Below, piece by piece: positions 15,972 to 23,173 of a stretch of 31,419 nt of DNA. Below the pieces are notes generated by a model. The model ran no database searches and had not been told where the DNA came from. It saw only the letters and a program-made list of their open reading frames with translations. The position numbers and the translations under genes are program-made. Location: the NCBI GenBank assembly GCA_043744255.1, contig JAYTVA010000021.1:1-31419 (forward strand). The letters run 5' to 3'. Source of the stretch: UKL13-2 sp043744255. Its GTDB lineage: Bacteria; Pseudomonadota; Gammaproteobacteria; Burkholderiales; Usitatibacteraceae. The first letter of the stretch is position 1. The number at the start of each line of letters is the position of its first letter.

Positions 15972-17927
15972 ATGACTGACAAAGACCCCCTCGAAGCGCT
16001 TTACGACAACTACAAATATGAAGAGGCGCTTAGCGCCAGCGAGGCGGTCATCGCGGACGCTGCGCGACAATCCCCGATTGGGCTGGAAATCGCACGCAGA
16101 GTGAAGGGAGACTGCCTACGGCGGCTTGGGCGCTTTCAAGAGTCGCTTCATGCGTTTGAAGAGGCCATCGTCGAAGCGCGCGCCCGCTACAACCGTGTTG
16201 CCTTGGCCAATGCGCTTCGCGGCAAGGGCGACGCGCTACGAATGCTAAATCGAAACGACGACGCGTTTAAGGCGTCTGAAGACGCCATCATCGAAGCGCG
16301 CGCGATCAATGATCGTCTTGCCTTGGCCAATGCGCTTCGCGGCAAGGGCGACGTGCTGCGAATGCTTAATCGATACGACGATGCACACAAGGTGTTTGGA
16401 GACGCCATCATCGAAGCGCGCGCGATCAATGATCGCGTTGCTTTGGCGAAGGCGCTTTGCGGTGAGGGTGACGCGCTACGAATGCTCAATCGAAACGACG
16501 AAGCGCTCAAGGCGTTTGAGGAGGCCATCGTCGAAGCGCGAGCGATGAATGATCGTGTTGCTTTGTGCAGGGCGCTTCGCGGCAAGGGCGAGGCTCTTCG
16601 AATGCTTGGTCGGAACGACGACGCACTAGAGCCTCTTGCAGGCGCCATCATCGCAGCGAGAGAGAGCACCAATCCTCTTGGGTTAACCAATGCGCTTCTC
16701 AGCGAGGGCGAAGCGCTACAAATGCTTGATCGAAACGACGACGCACTCAAGACATTCGAAGAGGCCTTCATCGTAGCGCGCACGATCAACAATCGTCTTG
16801 CCTTGGCCAACGCGCTTCGCGGCAAGGGCGACGCGCTTCGAATGCTCAATCGAGATGACGACGCGCTCGAGGTGCTTGACGACGCGCTGGTCGAAGCCCG
16901 TACCGTCAAAAATAGCTTTGCCGTTGCAAATACGCAAATTGCGTTAGCCGAGATCCATGAGAAAAGGAATGAACGCGAAAAGGCGCTGGCGGCGTTTGAC
17001 GAAGCGCTCACCTTGGGTACCACTTTGAGTTATGGCTACGCCACAACAAGAGCCATTGCCGGAAAGCGACGTTTAGTAAGCGTCGCGATGCAGGCGCAGC
17101 CCCCAAGGGCTGTTCCCAACGTCGAGGAAGAGACTGCCCGCCATGCCCGATCAGACGCAAAAATGCTCACGTCTTCAGATGCTGAAATAGAACGTTTGCA
17201 CCAGCGAGTGGTGGCAATTTATGGACAGCACCTAGTCGAAAACTTGCCAGAGGGTGCGACTGCGCGCCTGGAATTCCTGCAATCGTTTCTTCCTGAAACA
17301 CGCACGTGGACCGCAGTGTTGATGTGCGACATCCGCGGGTACACGACGGCAATGTCCCAAACGGATCCGGAATCACAATTGGAGATTCTCAACGCCTACT
17401 TGGCGCGAGGCACCGCCATTATTCAAGGTGAGGGCGGTGGCGTGGACAAATACATGGGCGACGCGATTCTCGGTTTTTTTCTCCCGGAGAATTTTTCGCA
17501 CCCCTCCGAATCGGACCGCACGCTAACAATCATGCGCGCGCTTGAGGCCGCCACAAAACTCGCGACTGATCCTGAGCTCAACCGGCTCTTTGAACAATTT
17601 CGCTCTTGCTACACCGATTTGGATGAGAAGAATTTTGGTATCGGCGTTGGTGTGGCCTGCGGTCAAGCCAAGTTCGGCGAAATAGGTGCGAGTTGGCGGA
17701 AGGAATACACGCTGATCGGGCAGTCAGTCAATCAGGTCGCGCGCATTCAAGGTTGCGCGCGAGCCGGTGAAGTCGCATGCAGTGTTGAATGCTGGAATCA
17801 TTTAGGCGCAACTCACCATTTTGAGAAGCTTGCATTGGAGTACGGGTCAGACGAATTGAAGCAACGAATGAAGGGTTTCGAAACCCTGGCACTCACGGGT
17901 GTGCGGCGGAAGCCATCACCAGCGTAG
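15972..17927 (+). CDS. TPR-repeat class III adenylate/guanylate cyclase
   Basis: 651 residues, no signal peptide or membrane helix, so probably cytoplasmic. Residues 45-364 form eight consecutive 40-residue TPR-like units (pattern KGDALRMLNRNDDALKAFEEAIIEARAINDR). A class III cyclase domain spans about 440-640: metal-binding Asp453 (MCDIRGYT) and Asp497 (KYMGDAILGFF), base-selecting Lys493 and Thr580 (YTLIGQSVN), and transition-state Asn587 and Arg591 (NQVARIQ). All catalytic positions are present, so activity is likely. Lys plus Thr at the base-selecting positions favours ATP and hence cAMP, by analogy. The TPR part should sense or bind a partner protein. ATG 15972 has no good ribosome site. 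The gene lies between a decayed and an intact copy of the same hydrolase. Confidence 0.88.
   Translation: MTDKDPLEALYDNYKYEEALSASEAVIADAARQSPIGLEIARRVKGDCLRRLGRFQESLHAFEEAIVEARARYNRVALANALRGKGDALRMLNRNDDAFKASEDAIIEARAINDRLALANALRGKGDVLRMLNRYDDAHKVFGDAIIEARAINDRVALAKALCGEGDALRMLNRNDEALKAFEEAIVEARAMNDRVALCRALRGKGEALRMLGRNDDALEPLAGAIIAARESTNPLGLTNALLSEGEALQMLDRNDDALKTFEEAFIVARTINNRLALANALRGKGDALRMLNRDDDALEVLDDALVEARTVKNSFAVANTQIALAEIHEKRNEREKALAAFDEALTLGTTLSYGYATTRAIAGKRRLVSVAMQAQPPRAVPNVEEETARHARSDAKMLTSSDAEIERLHQRVVAIYGQHLVENLPEGATARLEFLQSFLPETRTWTAVLMCDIRGYTTAMSQTDPESQLEILNAYLARGTAIIQGEGGGVDKYMGDAILGFFLPENFSHPSESDRTLTIMRALEAATKLATDPELNRLFEQFRSCYTDLDEKNFGIGVGVACGQAKFGEIGASWRKEYTLIGQSVNQVARIQGCARAGEVACSVECWNHLGATHHFEKLALEYGSDELKQRMKGFETLALTGVRRKPSPA
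16104..17063 (+). repeat. Eight tandem 120-bp coding units (TPRs) in the cyclase gene
   Basis: Units of exactly 120 bp start at 16104, 16224, 16344, 16464, 16584, 16704, 16824 and 16944. Units 2-7 are highly alike at the DNA level, for instance the recurring GCGCTTCGCGGCAAGGGCGA and CGAATGCT blocks; units 1 and 8 are more diverged. The near-identity points to recent expansion or gene conversion. Confidence 0.9.
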
Positions 17928-17971
17928 TTGCCGAACCGGAGTGAGGTTGCGTGGGCTGTAGTGTTGGCGCG

Positions 17972-18781
17972 TTAGCGCAACGCCCTAAGACGCGAGATCA
18001 ACCCATCGGTGTAAGCCGGAAACGCCTGAAGATCGTTGTGCCCGGCATCGTGAATCTGTAGCAATTCGCTGTGCGGTGCCATCACCTGCAAGCGAGTGGC
18101 GTGCGTGAGCGGAATCAGAGCATCGAGCTCGCCGTGAACCAGTAACACCGGCGTACGGATGCGCGGCAGACTCAGATCAGTGCGTAGCGGATAGCGCAGC
18201 AGGGCGGTGGGCACGAACGGGTAGTGGGTGTCGCGCATCGCGAGCATGCTCACGTAGGGCGACACGAGGATTGTCATGGCTGGCTGAATGTCGGCGGCGA
18301 GTTTGGCGGCGAGGCCACTTCCCAGTGACCGACCGAAGATGACGTTTGGTTTGCCGGCGTATTGCGGGGCCACGGTTTCCCACGCGCGCCGGACGTCGGC
18401 GTGCAACTGCGATTCGCTACTGATGCTGCCGCTGCTCTTGCCATAGCCGCGATAGTCGAGCATGAATAAATCGTAGTTACAGCGGCGGTAGAAATCGATG
18501 CTGGGGATCCAGCTATCAAGATTGCCGGCGTTGCCGTGCAAGAAAAATACGACGCCTTTGGGCGAAGGTAATTTGAAGTGCCGTGCGTAAAGAACCGCGC
18601 CATCGACCGGAATTTGCACTTCGTCCAAACCGGCGACTTGGTATTGATGATCGAGCGCAAGTCGGGTTGGTTGGAAGATCAGCGACTCTTGCGCAAAAAA
18701 CAAAAACGCGAGAATCGCCGCGTAGGCTAGGGCAGCAAACCCCAGTATCCACGCGGCGAATCTCGCGATTCGTGTTGCCAC
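17972..18781 (-). CDS. Membrane-anchored alpha/beta hydrolase (serine-hydrolase fold)
   Basis: 269 residues. An N-terminal hydrophobic helix (about 9-30) should anchor it in the inner membrane with the enzyme outside, or act as a signal sequence. FFLHGNAGN (79-87) forms the oxyanion region; the nucleophile is Ser152 in FGRSLGSG, with Asp220 in VHGELDALIP and His248 in DAGHNDL, a complete triad. FQPTR after the helix and YRGYGKSSG are typical of the BEM46/ABHD13-like group (peptidase S15/S33-like). The substrate is unknown. It converges with the TPR-cyclase (44-base gap). A broken second copy of its 5' part lies at 15597-15790. Confidence 0.87.
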   Translation of the reverse strand: MATRIARFAAWILGFAALAYAAILAFLFFAQESLIFQPTRLALDHQYQVAGLDEVQIPVDGAVLYARHFKLPSPKGVVFFLHGNAGNLDSWIPSIDFYRRCNYDLFMLDYRGYGKSSGSISSESQLHADVRRAWETVAPQYAGKPNVIFGRSLGSGLAAKLAADIQPAMTILVSPYVSMLAMRDTHYPFVPTALLRYPLRTDLSLPRIRTPVLLVHGELDALIPLTHATRLQVMAPHSELLQIHDAGHNDLQAFPAYTDGLISRLRALR

Positions 18782-18790
18782 GGCAGCGCG

Positions 18791-19297
18791 CTAGCGTGGC
18801 CCGAGGAAATCGCCCTTGCCGACTTCAACACCGTTGTGCCGCAAGATCGCGTAGGCGGCGGTCAGATGAAAATAGAAGTTCGGCAACGCCATGTGCACCA
18901 GATACGCCTGACCCTTGAAAAGCATCGGATTGCCCGCGACGACGAGGTTGATGTCGCGATCTTCCGAGCCGTCGATTTGTTCGGGCTTGATGGACGCGAT
19001 GAAGGCGAGTGTCTTGTCGATACGCGCGTGAAATTCAGCGAAGGTTTTCTCGTTGTCTTCGTATTTCGGCACCTCTAAACCAGCCAGTCGCGCAACGCAG
19101 CCTTTGGCGAAATCGGCCGCGATGTGAATCTGCCGACCCATCGGCAGCATGTCGGGGTAGAGGCGCGCATTCAGCAACACGCTCTCGTCGATTTTTTTCG
19201 CGACCGCATAAGCTGCCGCTTTATCAAGGATCACCTTGAGGTTGCCGAGCATGCGTTGGAATGCTGGCACGGAGGCCTGATACATCGAGATCGTCAT
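18791..19297 (-). CDS. DUF1993 family protein
   Basis: 168 residues from MTISMYQASVPAFQRMLGNLKVILDKAAAYA, the usual opening of DUF1993 proteins, with LYPDMLPMGRQIHIAADFAKG, PNFYFHLTAAYAILRHNGVEVGKGDFLG and IDGSEDRDI as other family phrases. The family is helical and DinB-like in general shape; no biochemical function is known to me. ATG 19297 is chosen because AAAGGAAA lies just upstream; the longer frame to 19444 has no support. It ends 9 bases before the start of the hydrolase gene and may be co-transcribed with it. Confidence 0.85.
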   Translation of the reverse strand: MTISMYQASVPAFQRMLGNLKVILDKAAAYAVAKKIDESVLLNARLYPDMLPMGRQIHIAADFAKGCVARLAGLEVPKYEDNEKTFAEFHARIDKTLAFIASIKPEQIDGSEDRDINLVVAGNPMLFKGQAYLVHMALPNFYFHLTAAYAILRHNGVEVGKGDFLGPR

Positions 19298-19433
19298 AAA
19301 ATTTCCTTTGTCCATGTTGTGGGGAGGATTGCAAATCTGGCTACGTCGTACGTGACAGATGGCGGATTCTAACAGTGAGTCCGTGTGGAATTGCTCTGCG
19401 ATAATCGTCGCATCACATTCGGAGTCTCCGCTC

Positions 19434-20528
19434 ATGGCGATCAAACGTCCTCGTTATCCGCTCGGTCAAGTTGTTACGCTCAACCACGACTCAAAAATTT
19501 TGCGCGGCAATCGTCTCGGCGACCCACATCAACGCGTGCTCACCGTCTGGCTACCGCCGGCCTACGAAAAATCCACCGACCGCTATCCGGTGCTCTACGA
19601 CCTAGTTGGTTTCACTGGGTCGGGCCCCGCGCATGTGAATTGGCGGCCATTCGATGAGAACGTTCCCGAACGCGCCGCGCGGCTAATACACGAGGGCAAG
19701 ATGGGTCCGGCGATCATCGTCTTCCCCGATTGCTTCACCGCACTCGGCGGCAATCAATACATAAACTCTTCCGCCATCGGCAACTACGCGGATTACCTGA
19801 CTAAAGAATTGATTCCGTTCGTCGATCAAGAATTTCGTACGCTCGCTTCACGCGATCATCGCGGCTGTTTTGGCAAATCATCGGGTGGCTATGGCGCGAT
19901 TATTCATGGCATGAAATACGCGAAATATTGGGGTGCAATTGCTAGTCATTCGGGTGATGCGTATTTTGATTTTGTGTACATGAACGACTGGCCGCGCACA
20001 CTTACCGAATTGATGAAACACCGCGCCAAGTCTAGACTTCCAGGCAGGATTGACGTGGCGCGCGAAGAGAAAAATGCGGGGAAGGGCATTGACGATGGCC
20101 GCGTGAAAAACTTTTTGCACAGCATGTGGCACAAAGAAAAGTCATCCAGCGACGAAGGCCACGCCATGATGCTAATCGCCATGGCCGCCAGCTACGACCC
20201 CGACCCCAAAGCCCCGCTCGGATTTCGCTTACCGTTCAATCTCGAAACCGGTGAATTGATCGACACACGCTGGAAGGCATGGCAAAAACACGACCCGATC
20301 AATCTGGTGGTGAAACATCGCGAGGCGCTGAAATCGCTGAATGGCGTTTTCATTGACTGCGGATGGCGCGATCAATACGCGATTCACTTTGGTTCACGCA
20401 TCCTGTCGAAGCGCCTCAAGCTCGCGGGGGTCAAACACGTGTACGAAGAATTCGATGACACGCACTCCAGCGTGGATTATCGGATGGACGTGAGTCTGCC
20501 GTTTTTGGTTGGGGTGTTGAAGGGTTGA
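19434..20528 (+). CDS. Esterase-D/enterochelin-esterase-like alpha/beta hydrolase
   Basis: 364 residues. LTVWLPPAYEKSTDRYPVLYDLVGFTG, IIVFPDCFTALGGNQYINSSAIGNYADYL and LIPFVDQEFRTL are typical of the esterase (PF00756-type) family. The nucleophile is Ser149 in FGKSSGGYGAI, and a C-terminal DDTHSSVDYR supplies the probable catalytic His. There is no signal peptide, so it is probably cytoplasmic. The natural substrate is not predictable; relatives cleave S-formylglutathione, siderophore esters or acylated sugars. ATG 19434 has GGAG 9 bases upstream; the longer frame to 19359 overlaps the divergent promoter region. The 183-bp inverted-repeat element begins directly after its stop. Confidence 0.83.
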   Translation: MAIKRPRYPLGQVVTLNHDSKILRGNRLGDPHQRVLTVWLPPAYEKSTDRYPVLYDLVGFTGSGPAHVNWRPFDENVPERAARLIHEGKMGPAIIVFPDCFTALGGNQYINSSAIGNYADYLTKELIPFVDQEFRTLASRDHRGCFGKSSGGYGAIIHGMKYAKYWGAIASHSGDAYFDFVYMNDWPRTLTELMKHRAKSRLPGRIDVAREEKNAGKGIDDGRVKNFLHSMWHKEKSSSDEGHAMMLIAMAASYDPDPKAPLGFRLPFNLETGELIDTRWKAWQKHDPINLVVKHREALKSLNGVFIDCGWRDQYAIHFGSRILSKRLKLAGVKHVYEEFDDTHSSVDYRMDVSLPFLVGVLKG

Positions 20529-20529
20529 G

Positions 20530-20712
20530 GGTTGAGCGTTCAGCGCTGGGGGTTGAGTGTTCCGCATAGACAACGTATCAATTTTGTCGTGATCAACGCA
20601 CTCTACTTCCCCCTTTTGCAAAGGGGGAAGTGCAGTGCGGTGATCGCGATTGTGTTGAGAGTGCGAGCACACTTAACCCCGACCCCCGACCCCCAACGCT
20701 GAACACTCAACC
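20530..20712. repeat. MITE/REP-like element: 23-bp inverted termini around a central palindrome
   Basis: The left end (20530-20552) and the reverse complement of the right end (20690-20712) match at 21 of 23 positions; both are built from words such as GGTTGAG, GTTCAGCG and GGGGG. GGTTGAGTGTTC (20551-20562) is also perfectly inverted at 20701-20712. The centre is a perfect 12-bp stem, ACTTCCCCCTTT/AAAGGGGGAAGT, with a TGC loop (20605-20631), extended by GCACT/AGTGC. There is no open frame. It fills the gap between two convergent genes, where it could also end transcription from both sides. Confidence 0.75.
20605..20631. terminator. Central 12-bp hairpin, possible bidirectional terminator
   Basis: A perfect 12-bp stem with a 3-base loop, placed between convergent genes ending at 20528 (plus) and 20722 (minus). 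Its A/T-rich inner bases and lack of a flanking T-run make it an imperfect intrinsic terminator, so the terminator role is inferred from position. Confidence 0.45.
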
Positions 20713-20721
20713 AAAACCCCC

Positions 20722-21942
20722 TCAGTGATAATGCGCCTTCACCTGTTCCGTATCCCCCGGCCATTCCGGATGCACCATCTCGCCATCCACATTCGCGAAT
20801 AGCGGCGCGCCGCAGTCGTCGCAGTGTTCTGGCTCGTAGAGACTTTCGTGTTTGATGATGTCGGTGATCTGGCATTCACGGAGTACGCGCTCGATGTCGG
20901 CGTCGTTGTCGTCGGGCATGTAGGCAGGCCACACGGCACCGTGCACCACGTTGTGTTGATCGCGTGGGATGAAGCTGACGCGGTACTCGATCAACTCCGG
21001 GTCACCGATACCGGCAATTACCGCGCGGATCGCACCGGGTGCGACCTTGAGAGAATCGCTGATGAACGCGACCCCGGCGCGAATCGCGTTGGGGCGTACG
21101 CGGCGATCCGCTTCGCGGCTGGCCGCGAAGAATGCATCCGGCAATAGACATTCAAATTCGCACGCGGGTAATAACTTCGCGAACAGTGGGCGGCTCTGCG
21201 TTTCCCACACCACTGCACAGCTGTCGCGCGAAATGAAGTCGCTATCTGCGCCGTTGCTGTGTTCCTGCCACTTGAAGAACGGTGCGCCCGTTGGCACTGC
21301 AATACCGACCAGCAGAAATCGAGAATCCGCCAGCAGGTCAACCGGCTCGGCAATTTTTCCCAACGTGGTCAGTTTGCCATCGTGGACAATCGCGGCTTTG
21401 CTGAGCGTGATACCGGCTTTGCGTAACTCGGCGAAGTACAGCGGCATCTGATCGAGGCTATGCAACACCGGCACCATCGACGCGCGTACGTTGCTCGCGA
21501 GCACATGCGCGCGCAGCTGCACCATGATCGATTCGAGCGTCTCGCGCTGCGTCGCAAGGTTACCTGCGGGGATCGCGTAGCGCGACCAAACCACCAACGG
21601 AACGGCCAGTAGCAGCGTGTCGAATGTTTGACCGCCAGCCACCACTGTCGCCGATTCGGTCGCAGTCTCACATAGCGGCGCAAGCACATCGTAAATCTCT
21701 GGTGGCTCACTGACGGTCATCGCCATCGCACCTTCAATCGCGCTGTCATTGCCCGCGTCGATCAAGTGCATCGCGAGGTCTAACGTCTCGCGTTCCCAGA
21801 ACAACATTTCGGCACGGCTGCCCGCATACAAACTATTTTTGGCAAAGGTGATCAGACGCACAGCCTCCCGAGACCCGCGTGGATGGGCGGGTTTGGGCGT
21901 TTTTGCCGGTGTTTTTTTTCGGGGGGATTTCGAGACGGGCAT
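20722..21942 (-). CDS. DUF2863 family protein
   Basis: 406 residues. It begins with a basic, lysine/proline-rich tail (about 1-25), followed by REAVRLITFAKNSLYAGSRAEMLFWERETLDLAMHL and MVQLRAHVLASNVRASMVPVLHSLDQMPLYFAELRKAG, which I recognise as DUF2863, a family I know from betaproteobacteria. Near the C-terminus CDDCGAPLFANVDGEMVHPEWP has a single CxxC with nearby histidines, perhaps one half of a metal site. Function unknown. A TATAAT -10 box lies 32 bases upstream (21974-21979, minus strand), but no ribosome site is seen. It is divergent from the LysR gene. Confidence 0.82.
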   Translation of the reverse strand: MPVSKSPRKKTPAKTPKPAHPRGSREAVRLITFAKNSLYAGSRAEMLFWERETLDLAMHLIDAGNDSAIEGAMAMTVSEPPEIYDVLAPLCETATESATVVAGGQTFDTLLLAVPLVVWSRYAIPAGNLATQRETLESIMVQLRAHVLASNVRASMVPVLHSLDQMPLYFAELRKAGITLSKAAIVHDGKLTTLGKIAEPVDLLADSRFLLVGIAVPTGAPFFKWQEHSNGADSDFISRDSCAVVWETQSRPLFAKLLPACEFECLLPDAFFAASREADRRVRPNAIRAGVAFISDSLKVAPGAIRAVIAGIGDPELIEYRVSFIPRDQHNVVHGAVWPAYMPDDNDADIERVLRECQITDIIKHESLYEPEHCDDCGAPLFANVDGEMVHPEWPGDTEQVKAHYH

Positions 21943-21973
21943 GTCAACAGTTATTTAGCCAAGAAGAACATTA

Positions 21974-21979
21974 ATTATA
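21974..21979 (-). promoter_or_regulatory. Candidate -10 box for the DUF2863 gene
   Basis: The minus strand reads TATAAT, a perfect match, 32 bases before the ATG. The expected -35 position has no good hexamer, so the promoter would need an activator or be weak. Confidence 0.4.
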
Positions 21980-22030
21980 GCCCCGCCACTTGTTCAGCCG
22001 ATGATTCGCCGAAATTGATTGCGTACGGAC

Positions 22031-22044
22031 TCAATTACAATTGA
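22031..22044. promoter_or_regulatory. Palindrome TCAATTACAATTGA, candidate LysR operator
   Basis: Perfect 6-bp arms with a 2-base spacer, about 50 bases before the LysR start and within the divergent region. It overlaps a TACAAT -10-like box (22036-22041) with TTGATT 15 bases upstream, so binding could autorepress. LysR proteins favour A/T-rich dyads of about this size; the link is inference. Confidence 0.35.
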
Positions 22045-22092
22045 ACGAAATTCCACTCCATTGTGGAATCATTTTCATCAGCGAGGATGAGT

Positions 22093-23052
22093 ATGGATAA
22101 GCCCGGAGAAATGCGAGCATTTGTGCGTTCGGTGGAGTTGGCAGGCTTTTCTGCAGCAGCACGCGATCTCGATCTCACTCCGTCAGCGCTATCGAAATTG
22201 GTGACGCGCATGGAACAACGCCTTGGCGCGCGGCTGATGAATCGCACCACCCGCAAGATTGCCTTGACCGCCGAAGGCGAAGCCTATTACGCCAGTGCCA
22301 AACGCATCCTCGCCGACATCGAAGAGGCCGAAGCCGAAGTCACGCGCTTCAGTGCGCATCCCAAAGGACTTGTGCGCGTCAATGTGGGCGTGGCATTCGG
22401 CATGCACCAACTGGCACCGACAGTGCCGAAATTCCTCGACCGCTATCCTGATATCCAGCTCGACATCACCGTCACTGATCGCGTGATAGACGTGGTGGAG
22501 GAGGGCGCGGATGTTGCCATTCGCACCGGCATCCTGCGCGACTCTTCGCTGGTGGCGCGCAAAATTTGCGATATGCATCGCGTCATTTGTGCGTCGCCGG
22601 ACTACCTGAAAAAACGCGGGATCCCGAAGACGCCGCAAGACTTGCTCAAGCACAATTGCGTCTCGATCAGCGGCGCGCCCCAACTGCGCAAATGGCCGTT
22701 TGCCGTCACTTCGAAAAGCGGTGCCGCACGTGGGATCGAAATGGTCGAAGTCAGTGGTAATGTCACCGCTAACAACGCCGAGACCCTGCTGCAACTCGCC
22801 GCCACCGGCGTCGGCATCATTCGTCTGGCTGATGTGATCGTCGCCGACGGTATTCGCGCGGGCTGGTTGGTGCCGCTGCTGACAGACGTGCATCACGTCG
22901 AGCCGCTCCCACTCTCGGCCGTGTACCCTCAGGGCAAACACCGCAGCCCACGCGTGGCCGCGTTTGTAAATTTTTTGGTGGAACGGTTTTCGTCGGCACC
23001 TTGGCGCGATGCGCCGTTGGAGCCGGGTGCACGTGCGCGCAAACGCGGGTAA
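22093..23052 (+). CDS. LysR-family transcriptional regulator
   Basis: 319 residues. The N-terminal winged helix-turn-helix (MRAFVRSVELAGFSAAARDLDLTPSALSKLVTRMEQRLGARLMNRTTRKIALTAEG family pattern, residues ~4-62) is followed by the effector-binding domain (RVNVGVAFGMHQLAPTVPKFLDRYPDIQLD and onward, ~90-300). It resembles the DsdC/CrgA-like group that starts with MDKxxEMRAFVRSVE. ATG 22093 is chosen because GAGG lies 7 bases upstream; GTG 22063 and ATG 22087 are alternatives. The inducer is unknown. It is divergent from DUF2863 and 121 bases before the S9 peptidase, either of which could be its target. The basic tail ARARKRG is unremarkable. Confidence 0.9.
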   Translation: MDKPGEMRAFVRSVELAGFSAAARDLDLTPSALSKLVTRMEQRLGARLMNRTTRKIALTAEGEAYYASAKRILADIEEAEAEVTRFSAHPKGLVRVNVGVAFGMHQLAPTVPKFLDRYPDIQLDITVTDRVIDVVEEGADVAIRTGILRDSSLVARKICDMHRVICASPDYLKKRGIPKTPQDLLKHNCVSISGAPQLRKWPFAVTSKSGAARGIEMVEVSGNVTANNAETLLQLAATGVGIIRLADVIVADGIRAGWLVPLLTDVHHVEPLPLSAVYPQGKHRSPRVAAFVNFLVERFSSAPWRDAPLEPGARARKRG

Positions 23053-23173
23053 AGATGGGAACGTCAACAGCGGCGCGGTGTTCGGTACGGTGGCCGCTAG
23101 ACCGACAACCAATTTTGTGTCATCGTAAGAAAGCACTCGACTGAAGCACCAACTAGAATTTATTAAGGAGAAA

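Noticed and set aside
16187..17023. 278-residue minus-strand repetitive frame
   Set aside because: It mirrors the 120-bp TPR repeat of the plus-strand cyclase; the low-complexity Ser/Ala product is an antisense artefact.
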